NCBI RefSeq assembly: GCF_028198145.1
Contig: NZ_CP116338.1
Location: forward strand, 2,232,001-2,296,000
Length of the DNA stretch: 64,000 nucleotides
Direction: 5' to 3'
Source: Microbacterium sp. nov. GSS16
GTDB taxonomy: Bacteria; Actinomycetota; Actinomycetes; Actinomycetales; Microbacteriaceae
Shown here: one piece after another, positions 1 through 6,400 of the stretch
How positions within the stretch are numbered: position 1 is the stretch's first letter
How the letters are laid out: every line of letters begins with the position of its first letter
The notes under the pieces: generated by a model
The model's database searches: none
What the model was told of the DNA's origin: nothing
Seen by the model: only the letters and a program-made list of their open reading frames with translations
Position numbers and translations under genes: made by a program

Positions 1-2
1 TC

Positions 3-578
3 GCCATCCTCGCCTGGCGGATGGGCTTCCGGCTCTCGCTCGCGGGAGTCGCGGGTCTGATCGTGTCGATCGGATTCACTGCGGACTCGTTCATCGTGTA
101 CTTCGAGCGCATCCGCGACGAGCTGCGAGACGGAAAGTCGATCGTCGCCGCCGTCGAAGACGGCTGGGGACGAGCGAAGCGCACGATCTACATCTCGAAG
201 TCCATCAACGTCCTCGCCGCCGTCGTGCTGTACGTGCTGGCCGACGCGACGGTGAAGGGCTTCGCGTTCACCCTGGGGCTCACGACGCTCATCGACGTGT
301 TCATCTTCGTGATCTTCACCCACCCGGTCATGCAGCTGCTCGCGCGGACCCGCTTCTTCGGCGGCGGGCACAAGCTGTCGGGTCTCGACCCGGACGCCCT
401 CGGCGCGGTCTACCGCGGTCGCGCGCAGTTCCGTGACGTGCGCACCGGCTCGTCGGGGCGCGCCGCACGCAACAAGGGCGCACGCGGCGAGGCCGAGAGA
501 CGGCAGACCATCGCCGAGCGCAAGCGCGCTGAGGCTCTCGCGGGATCCAAGGATGCCGGAAAGGACTCCGACGCCTGA
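3..578 (+). CDS. secD: Protein translocase subunit SecD, C-terminal part (cut by window start)
   Basis: This is the last 191 residues of SecD; the gene starts before the window and the frame is open from base 3. SecD with SecF forms the proton-driven membrane complex that helps SecYEG complete protein export. The visible part has the last membrane helices and the conserved SecD/SecF signature around GFTADSFIVYFERIRDE, followed by a hydrophobic helix ending in IFTHPVMQLLARTRFF. The last 60 or so residues are a charged cytoplasmic tail rich in Arg, Lys and Ala, as is usual for actinobacterial SecD. The stop codon overlaps the secF start by one base (TGATG), so the two genes are translationally coupled. 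The identity is firm; only the N-terminal half is missing. Confidence 0.95.
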   Translation, partial: AILAWRMGFRLSLAGVAGLIVSIGFTADSFIVYFERIRDELRDGKSIVAAVEDGWGRAKRTIYISKSINVLAAVVLYVLADATVKGFAFTLGLTTLIDVFIFVIFTHPVMQLLARTRFFGGGHKLSGLDPDALGAVYRGRAQFRDVRTGSSGRAARNKGARGEAERRQTIAERKRAEALAGSKDAGKDSDA

Positions 579-1567
579 TGTTCTCCATGAATGAGTTCGG
601 CAACAACCTGTACTCGGGCAAGACCTCGTTCCCGTTCGTCGGGAAGCGGCGCCTGTGGTTCGTCATCGCGATCCTGCTGGTCGTCGGCTCGGCCCTCGTG
701 CCGCTCGTGCGCCCCGTGCAGTTCTCGATCGAGTTCACCGGCGGATCGCAGTTCGTCGTGTCGGCGCCTGCGTCGACCGATCAGGCGCTTGCTACCGATG
801 CCGTGCGCTCGGTCGTCCCGAACGCGGCCGCCAAGGTCGTCACGGTCAACAACCGCGACGTGCGCGTGCAGACCGACCAGATGACGCCGAACGAGACTCA
901 GGAGGTCAAGGCGGCGCTCGCTGATGCGTACGACGTGCAGGCCGACGAGATCACCGACTCGTTCATCGGACCGGCCTGGGGCGAGAACGTCACCCGTCAG
1001 TCGCTGTGGGGCCTTGCGATCTTCCTCGCCCTGACCTTCCTCATCCTCGCGATCTACTTCCGCACCTGGAAGATGTCGGCGGCCGCCATCATCGGTCTGC
1101 TCGACGTGCTGCTCATCACCGTGGGCGTGTACGCCCTCGCCGGGTTCGAGATCTCGCCTGCGGCGGTGATCGGCTTCCTCACGATCCTCGCGTACTCGCT
1201 GTACGACACCACGGTCGTGTTCGACAAGATCCGCGAGAACACGACGGAAGACGTCAACCAGACGACGCGCACGTTCGGGGAGTCCGTGAACCTGGCGGTG
1301 AACCAGACGCTGATCCGCTCGATCAACACCTCGGTCGTCGCCGCTCTGCCGGTCGGTGCGATCCTGTTCATCGGCTCGCTGTGGTTCGGCGCCGAGACCC
1401 TCACCGACATCTCGCTGTCGATCTTCGTCGGCATCATCGTGGCCACCTACTCGACGCTCTTCGTCGCTGCGCCCCTCTACTCGCTGTTCCGCGAGAAGGA
1501 GCCCGAGATCATCACGCACGATGCCAAGGTGCACGAGGCGCGCGAGCGCGCCGTCGCCACGGTGTGA
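578..1567 (+). CDS. secF: Protein translocase subunit SecF
   Basis: SecF, 329 residues, is the partner of SecD in the proton-driven Sec accessory complex. It has the family plan: a first membrane helix (about residues 28-45), a periplasmic domain with the motif FSIEFTGGSQF, then five helices from about residue 140 on. The motif AYSLYDTTVVFDKIRENT is the conserved helix-4/5 signature with the acidic residue thought to take part in proton movement. The ATG start at 578 overlaps the secD stop. A strong hairpin at 1574-1603 follows the gene and should end the secDF transcript. Confidence 0.97.
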   Translation: MFSMNEFGNNLYSGKTSFPFVGKRRLWFVIAILLVVGSALVPLVRPVQFSIEFTGGSQFVVSAPASTDQALATDAVRSVVPNAAAKVVTVNNRDVRVQTDQMTPNETQEVKAALADAYDVQADEITDSFIGPAWGENVTRQSLWGLAIFLALTFLILAIYFRTWKMSAAAIIGLLDVLLITVGVYALAGFEISPAAVIGFLTILAYSLYDTTVVFDKIRENTTEDVNQTTRTFGESVNLAVNQTLIRSINTSVVAALPVGAILFIGSLWFGAETLTDISLSIFVGIIVATYSTLFVAAPLYSLFREKEPEIITHDAKVHEARERAVATV

Positions 1568-1573
1568 TCCCGC

Positions 1574-1603
1574 CGCGCGGTCGGGGAGGACCCCGGCCGC
1601 GCG
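1574..1603 (+). terminator. Hairpin terminator after secF
   Basis: An inverted repeat of two 13-base arms (one G-U pair) with a four-base AGGA loop begins 6 bases after the secF stop. No T tract follows, which is common for terminators in high-GC actinobacteria. It separates secDF from rel, whose own -10 box comes right after it. Confidence 0.75.
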
Positions 1604-1609
1604 TAGGAT
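1604..1609 (+). promoter_or_regulatory. Probable -10 box of rel (TAGGAT)
   Basis: TAGGAT fits the actinobacterial TAnnnT -10 consensus and sits just after the secF terminator and 26 bases before the rel start codon. No clear -35 box is visible, because the terminator hairpin occupies that stretch. The call rests on position and the -10 match only. Confidence 0.45.
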
Positions 1610-1635
1610 GATCTGATCGGGAACGGGAGCAGAAG

Positions 1636-3888
1636 ATGGCGGATCCTCAGGCGACTACGCAGGTGTCGAGCCTGCGCCGGCTGGTGCCGCGCATCTTCTC
1701 GCGAGCCCCCAGGGTCAACGACCTCGACAACCTCATCCGCACCGTCCGCGCGAACCATCCGCGCGGCGACCTGCCCGTCATCGAGCGTGCCTACCGGGTC
1801 GCCAAGGAGAAGCACGAGGGCCAGTTCCGCCAGAGCGGCGAGCCGTACATCACGCATCCGCTCGCCGTGGCGCAGATCCTGGCCGAGCTCGGCCTCGGTC
1901 CGCGCGCCATCGCCGCGGCCCTGCTGCACGACACGGTCGAGGACACCGGCTATGCGCTCACCGAGCTGACGGCAGAGTTCGGCGACGAGGTCGCCATGCT
2001 GGTCGACGGCGTCACCAAGCTCGACAAGGTCAAGTACGGCGAGAGCGCGCAGGCCGAGACCGTCCGCAAGATGATCGTGGCGATGTCGAAAGACATCCGT
2101 GTGCTGCTGATCAAGCTCGCCGACCGGCTGCACAACGCGCGCACCTGGGGCTTCGTGCCTCCCGAGAAGTCGGCGCGCAAGGCCAAGGAGACGCTCGAGA
2201 TCTACGCGCCGCTCGCGCACCGGCTCGGCATCCAGACCATCAAGTCCGAACTCGAGGATCTCTCGTTCGCGGTGCTGCACCCGAAGATCTACGCCGAGAT
2301 CAACAGCCTCATCGCGCAGCGCACCCCGCAGCGCGAGAAGTACCTGCAGAGCGTCGTCGAGTCGATCAACGAGGACCTTCGCGAACTGCGCATCCGCGGC
2401 AAGGTGGTCGGCCGCCCCAAGCAGCTGTACTCGGTGTACCAGAAGATGGTCGTGCGGGGCCGCGAGTTCGACGACATCTACGACCTGATCGGCATCCGCG
2501 TGCTGGTGAGCTCGGTGCGCGACTGCTACGCGGTGCTCGGAGCGATCCACGCAAGGTGGACACCGCTGCCCGGCCGGTTCAAGGACTACATCGCGACACC
2601 GAAGTTCAACCTGTACCAGTCGCTGCACACGACCGTCATCGGCCCGTCCGGCCGCACGGTGGAGATCCAGATCCGCACGCACGAGATGCACCAGCAGGCC
2701 GAGTTCGGCGTCGCGGCGCACTGGATGTACAAGGAGCGGATGAACGGCGGCAAGGTGGATGCCCGCGCCGCCGACGCCGACATGGCCTGGCTCGCGCACA
2801 TCTCCGACTGGCAGGCCGAGACGGCCGACCCCAGCGAATTCCTCGACTCGCTGCGCTTCGAGATCGGCGCGAAGGAGGTCTACGTCTTCACCCCGAAGGG
2901 GCGCGTCATCGGGCTGCCCACCGGGGCGACGACCGTCGACTTCGCCTACGCGGTGCACACCGAGATCGGGCACCGCACGATGGGCGCCAAGGTCAACGGA
3001 CGGCTCGTGCCGCTGGAGACCGAGCTGAAGAGCGGCGACGTCGTCGAGGTCTTCACCTCGAAGAACCCCGATGCCGGCCCGAGCCAGGACTGGCTGAGCT
3101 TCGTCAAGAGCACTCGCGCGCGCAACAAGATCCGGGGATGGTTCACGAAGGAGCGCCGCGAAGAGGCGATCGAGCAGGGCAAGGAGTCGATCGCCAGGGC
3201 GATGCGCAAGCAGAACCTGCCCCTGCAGCGGCTCATGAACCAGGAGTCGTTCGCCGAGGTCGCCCGGCAGCTGCGCTACGAGGACGTCTCCGGCCTGTAC
3301 GCCGCGGTAGGCGAAGGGCATGTCTCCACGCAGTCGGTGCTCGAGAAGGTCACCGCTCTCGTCGCAGCCGATGAGGACACCAGCACGGGCGCCATCGAGC
3401 TGCCCGGTCGCGCCGCAGCGCGCGAGCCGCGCACGAGCGACTCCGGCGTGCTGGTGCGCGGCGCGTCGGACATCCTCGTCAAGCTGGCACGCTGCTGCAC
3501 GCCGGTTCCGGGCGATCCCATCGTCGGGTTCGTCACCCGCGGCAGCGGCGTCTCGGTGCACCGGCAGGACTGCGTCAACGTCAAGGCCCTCGGATCGGAC
3601 CCCGAGCGCTTCATCGACGTCGAATGGGCGCCGACGACCAAGAGCGTGTTCCGCGTGCAGATCCAGGTCGAGGCGCTCGACCGCTCGGGACTGCTCTCGG
3701 ACGTGACGCGCGTGCTCAGCGAGCACCACGTGAACATCCTCTCGGCGACCGTCTCGACCACAGACGAGCGTCTCGCGCTCAGCAGATTCGTCTTCGAGAT
3801 GGGCGACTCGGTGCACCTGGACCGCGTGCTCAACGCGGTGCGACGCATCGACGCGGTCTACGACGTGTACCGCGTCACGACATCCTGA
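1636..3888 (+). CDS. rel: Bifunctional (p)ppGpp synthetase/hydrolase Rel
   Basis: This 750-residue enzyme makes and degrades (p)ppGpp, the stringent-response alarmone. Domains in order: an HD hydrolase domain with the intact HDTVED motif at residues 98-103; a synthetase domain with the GRFKDYIATPKFNLYQSLHTT stretch at about 313-333; a TGS domain at about 413-475; a zinc-finger-like CC segment near residue 620; and a C-terminal ACT domain from about 672. Both catalytic centres look intact, so it should be the single long Rel of this organism. The ATG at 1636 is preceded by a GGGAGCAG-type ribosome site. The gene stands alone between secF and a convergent gene whose end overlaps its last 14 bases. 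Confidence 0.97.
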   Translation: MADPQATTQVSSLRRLVPRIFSRAPRVNDLDNLIRTVRANHPRGDLPVIERAYRVAKEKHEGQFRQSGEPYITHPLAVAQILAELGLGPRAIAAALLHDTVEDTGYALTELTAEFGDEVAMLVDGVTKLDKVKYGESAQAETVRKMIVAMSKDIRVLLIKLADRLHNARTWGFVPPEKSARKAKETLEIYAPLAHRLGIQTIKSELEDLSFAVLHPKIYAEINSLIAQRTPQREKYLQSVVESINEDLRELRIRGKVVGRPKQLYSVYQKMVVRGREFDDIYDLIGIRVLVSSVRDCYAVLGAIHARWTPLPGRFKDYIATPKFNLYQSLHTTVIGPSGRTVEIQIRTHEMHQQAEFGVAAHWMYKERMNGGKVDARAADADMAWLAHISDWQAETADPSEFLDSLRFEIGAKEVYVFTPKGRVIGLPTGATTVDFAYAVHTEIGHRTMGAKVNGRLVPLETELKSGDVVEVFTSKNPDAGPSQDWLSFVKSTRARNKIRGWFTKERREEAIEQGKESIARAMRKQNLPLQRLMNQESFAEVARQLRYEDVSGLYAAVGEGHVSTQSVLEKVTALVAADEDTSTGAIELPGRAAAREPRTSDSGVLVRGASDILVKLARCCTPVPGDPIVGFVTRGSGVSVHRQDCVNVKALGSDPERFIDVEWAPTTKSVFRVQIQVEALDRSGLLSDVTRVLSEHHVNILSATVSTTDERLALSRFVFEMGDSVHLDRVLNAVRRIDAVYDVYRVTTS

Positions 3889-4426
3889 CTCGCCAGCTCT
3901 CGAGCATCCGTCTGGCGTGGGCGGCGCCGGGACGCCTGCCCAGCGGCAGCACGCGTTCACGAACCGCGTCGGCCAGGCCGGGGCGCAGGCGGACCAGCGC
4001 ATGCAGCCAGCACTCGTCCTCCGGCGAGCGCGCCGAGCTGAACAGCAGCGCCACCGCGGCCGCCTCCGGCGTCTGCACCCAGACGCCCCCGACCACCTCC
4101 ACCTCATCGGCGGCCAGACGTCTCTCGTGGTGCACCACGCGTGTCGACGGACTCACGCGCTGACGGCTGGCACTGATCCGCGACAGGTGATGCACGCGCG
4201 GGGGAGCGTCGCCGGCTCCGTGCACCCAGGCCGCGCTCGCTCCGCTCACCGCGGTTCCCGTGGGGACGAGGGGCGACAGACTCAGTGCCCGCGCGCCGGC
4301 CCCCTCGATCGTGTCCGCAGGCATGTACCCCTCGCCGACCTCGACGACATCGCCATCGAGTCGTGCGGCGCTCAGCTCAGGCAGGGTCAGCCGATCACCC
4401 GGACGGTAGAACAAAGCGCGATGCAC
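3875..4426 (-). CDS. AbiEi-like orphan protein (type IV antitoxin-like fold), function unknown
   Basis: This 183-residue protein reads like the C-terminal part of the AbiEi antitoxin-like proteins of actinobacteria. The SGASAAWVHG segment matches the pattern of a small residue, Ala-Ala, aromatic, His-Gly found in that group, and it is followed by a VHHLSRIS strand and a VVHHERRL segment. No nucleotidyltransferase (AbiEii) gene lies next to it, so there is no sign of a working toxin-antitoxin pair. It starts with GTG at 4426. The bases just upstream carry a possible -10 (TACTGT) so close to the start that the message may be leaderless. It converges on rel and overlaps its end by 14 bases. Such orphan proteins are common near core genes in Microbacteriaceae; the job is unknown. 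Confidence 0.75.
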   Translation of the reverse strand: MHRALFYRPGDRLTLPELSAARLDGDVVEVGEGYMPADTIEGAGARALSLSPLVPTGTAVSGASAAWVHGAGDAPPRVHHLSRISASRQRVSPSTRVVHHERRLAADEVEVVGGVWVQTPEAAAVALLFSSARSPEDECWLHALVRLRPGLADAVRERVLPLGRRPGAAHARRMLESWRVRMS

Positions 4427-4431
4427 GCTGA

Positions 4432-4480
4432 ACAGTATGAGCCGCGGCGCCCGTCAGAGGGGCGCCGCGGCTCATACTGT
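4432..4480. terminator. Perfect 21-bp inverted repeat, terminator of the DUF349 gene
   Basis: Two perfectly complementary 21-base arms with a 7-base loop lie between the end of the DUF349 gene (read leftward, ends at 4514) and the start of the AbiEi-like gene at 4426. It is positioned as the terminator of the DUF349 gene. The outer arm nearest 4426 also contains the only plausible -10 box for the next gene. Confidence 0.8.
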
Positions 4481-4513
4481 GGATAACGGCCGACGCCGGG
4501 TCGGCTGCGCGGT

Positions 4514-5872
4514 TCAGCCGCCCAGGGCGCTCAGCCAGGAGCGACGCGCGGCGAGCGCCTCGGTGGCCTCCTTGACGGCCCGCTTGTCGCCGGACTCCTC
4601 CGCGGCTGCGAGCTCCGCCTCGAGCTTCTCGATGGCCTCGAGCAGCTGCGAGCTCATGTCGTTCGCGCGGGCCTTCGTCTCGGGGTTGTTCTTCTTCCAG
4701 TCGACGTCCTCACGCGACTTGAGCGCCTGCTCGATCGACCGCATGCGGTCATCGAGCGCCCGCTCCTTCTCGCGCGGGAAGATGCGACCGACCTCGTCCC
4801 ACTGCCGCTGGATGCGCGTGAGCAGGGCACGAGCGCGCTTGAGGTTCGGCTCGTCGGCGACGGCCTTCGCCTCTTCGAGCAGCGCCTCGCGGGCCTCGAT
4901 CTTCGGTGCGGAGTCGGCCTCCTCGGCGGCGGCCTGCTCGGCGCGTGCCGAGTACAGTGCGTCACCTGCCGCCTTGAACCGCGCCCACAGTGCGTCATCG
5001 GCCTTGCGGCCCGCCCGCCCCGATGCCTTCCAGGCGTCGAGGAGGTCGCGGTACGCGGGGATGCCGTCGACGCCACGCGGGGCGAGCGCCTCGGCCCGCT
5101 CGACGAGACGGGTCTTGGCGTCACGAGCGGTGCGGTGCGCGTCGTCGAGCTCGGAGAAGAACGCGCGGCGCGCCTTGTCGACCGTCGTGCGCGCGTCGCG
5201 GAAGCGCTTCCAGAGCTGCTGCGCGACACCCTTCGGCAGGCGGGGCGCATTCTGCTGGTGCGCCTGCCAGGCGTCGAAGAGCTCGGTCATCTCCGCGGTG
5301 ACCTGCTTCCACTGCACCTTCGACAGGTCGCGACCGGCGACCGCCTCGGCCTTCTCGACGATCGCGGTGCGCTCGGCGATGGCGGCGTCCAGTGCCTCCT
5401 TGGCGGCCGCGGCCTCGCGTGCCGCCGCATCGGCGAGCGAGGCGAGCAGCGTCTCGATGCGCTCGCGGAGCGACACCAGATCGCCCACGGCGGCGGCGTC
5501 GGTGGCCTCGCCCTTGAGGTGCGTGGCCTGCTTGGTCAGGTCGGATGCCGATGCGCCGCCGCTCTGCGCGCGGGTCTCGAGCGTGCCGAGCTTGACGGCG
5601 AGATCGTCGTACTTGCGGGCGTAGTAAGCCAGGGCCTCCTCAGCGGTGCCGTCCGGGTACTGACCGACAGGACGCCAGGCGTCTCCTTCGCGCACCTCGA
5701 CCGTGCCGTCCTCGGTGACGCGACCCCATTCGGCGGCGTCGGAGGCGACCGGCGCGACGGCGGGGGCGGCTGCTGCAGCCGGTGCCGCGGCGGGCATCGG
5801 CTTGCGCGGCGGCGCCGGAACGGGCGGGCCGGGAACAGGAGGGGTGGGCGTGGGGGCGTCGTTGTCAGACAC
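4514..5872 (-). CDS. DUF349 domain protein
   Basis: This 452-residue soluble protein has a Pro/Ala-rich N-terminal 60 residues, a segment near residue 65 (YPDGTAEEALAYYARKYDDL) and then a long charged, helical region that matches the repeated DUF349 module. Its signs are recurring W-x-x-W/F patterns such as KVQWKQVTAEMTELFDAWQ, AQQLWKRFRDAR, YRDLLDAWKASG and QRQWDEVGRIFPREKE. DUF349 proteins are widespread in actinobacteria and lie near rel in many of them. Their molecular role is not established. Translation starts with GTG at 5872 after a clear AAGGAG site. A strong 21-bp hairpin ends the unit. Confidence 0.9.
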   Translation of the reverse strand: MSDNDAPTPTPPVPGPPVPAPPRKPMPAAAPAAAAAPAVAPVASDAAEWGRVTEDGTVEVREGDAWRPVGQYPDGTAEEALAYYARKYDDLAVKLGTLETRAQSGGASASDLTKQATHLKGEATDAAAVGDLVSLRERIETLLASLADAAAREAAAAKEALDAAIAERTAIVEKAEAVAGRDLSKVQWKQVTAEMTELFDAWQAHQQNAPRLPKGVAQQLWKRFRDARTTVDKARRAFFSELDDAHRTARDAKTRLVERAEALAPRGVDGIPAYRDLLDAWKASGRAGRKADDALWARFKAAGDALYSARAEQAAAEEADSAPKIEAREALLEEAKAVADEPNLKRARALLTRIQRQWDEVGRIFPREKERALDDRMRSIEQALKSREDVDWKKNNPETKARANDMSSQLLEAIEKLEAELAAAEESGDKRAVKEATEALAARRSWLSALGG

Positions 5873-5930
5873 GATGTTCTCCTTGCGCGGTCGCTCCGCG
5901 GGAGGGGGAAAGGACGTTGCTCAGCCTAGT

Positions 5931-6239
5931 TCACTCACCCGGAGACTGCGTCGGGGTCGGGCTGAGCGGTGGGCTCGTGGAGGGGGCGGGCGACGGGGTC
6001 TCGACCGGCGCCGTGGTGGAGGTCGGGGCCGGGGTCGGCTCGGGTGCGGTCACCTGCGCGTGCACGACCTGGCTGGCGATGGCGCCGACGACGATCAGCG
6101 AGCCGGCCACGGTCGCGACGACGGTGTCTCTGCGCCGCCGACGGATCGTTCTGCTGTGCCACGCCGCTCGGGCGGCGTGGAGTCTGGCGCGCTCCGCCTC
6201 GGTTCTGAGCCGGGCGTCACGAGAACCACGGGCTGGCAT
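5931..6239 (-). CDS. Small single-pass membrane protein with Pro/Thr-rich tail, unknown function
   Basis: This 102-residue protein has a basic N-terminal 40 residues, one membrane helix (VVATVAGSLIVVGAIASQVV, about residues 42-61) and an outer tail made almost only of Pro, Thr, Ser and Ala. I chose the ATG at 6239 because AGGAGG lies at the right distance upstream; the frame is open further up but has no ribosome site there. The tail looks like a flexible wall-spanning or low-complexity segment. It is divergent from nirB, and the 161-base gap between them holds the GlnR-like element, so it might share that control. I do not recognise a family. Confidence 0.7.
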   Translation of the reverse strand: MPARGSRDARLRTEAERARLHAARAAWHSRTIRRRRRDTVVATVAGSLIVVGAIASQVVHAQVTAPEPTPAPTSTTAPVETPSPAPSTSPPLSPTPTQSPGE

Positions 6240-6299
6240 CGGCTGTCCTCCTGATCGGGGTCGTGCCTGCGAGCCTACCGTCGCCGTCTCACATGCTTC

Positions 6300-6337
6300 G
6301 TTATGCGTTTGTGAGCGAATTGTTCGCTGCGCGTAAC
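6300..6337 (-). promoter_or_regulatory. GlnR-like operator upstream of nirB
   Basis: Read on the - strand, four five-base half-sites follow one another with exactly six bases between them: GTTAC, CGAAC, CTCAC and ATAAC. This is the layout of the actinobacterial GlnR box (gTnAC-N6-GaAAC repeated), in which every half-site ends in AC. The first three half-sites match those in front of the nitrite channel gene at 12212-12238, in the same orientation relative to the gene. The element lies 63 bases upstream of the nirB start and 60 bases upstream of the divergent small gene. A perfect inverted repeat, AGCGAA-N3-TTCGCT (6314-6328), sits inside it. Confidence 0.6.
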
Positions 6338-6400
6338 GCAGGGCCGCGGGTTCGCGAAACACACGTTGCGTAGCTTCGGGTCTGACGGAAGGGGGGCCGG

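Noticed and set aside
1477..4107. An open frame of 876 codons on the - strand across secF and rel.
   Set aside because: It mirrors rel, lacks a ribosome site and reads as Arg/Asp/Val-rich nonsense typical of the shadow strand in high-GC DNA.
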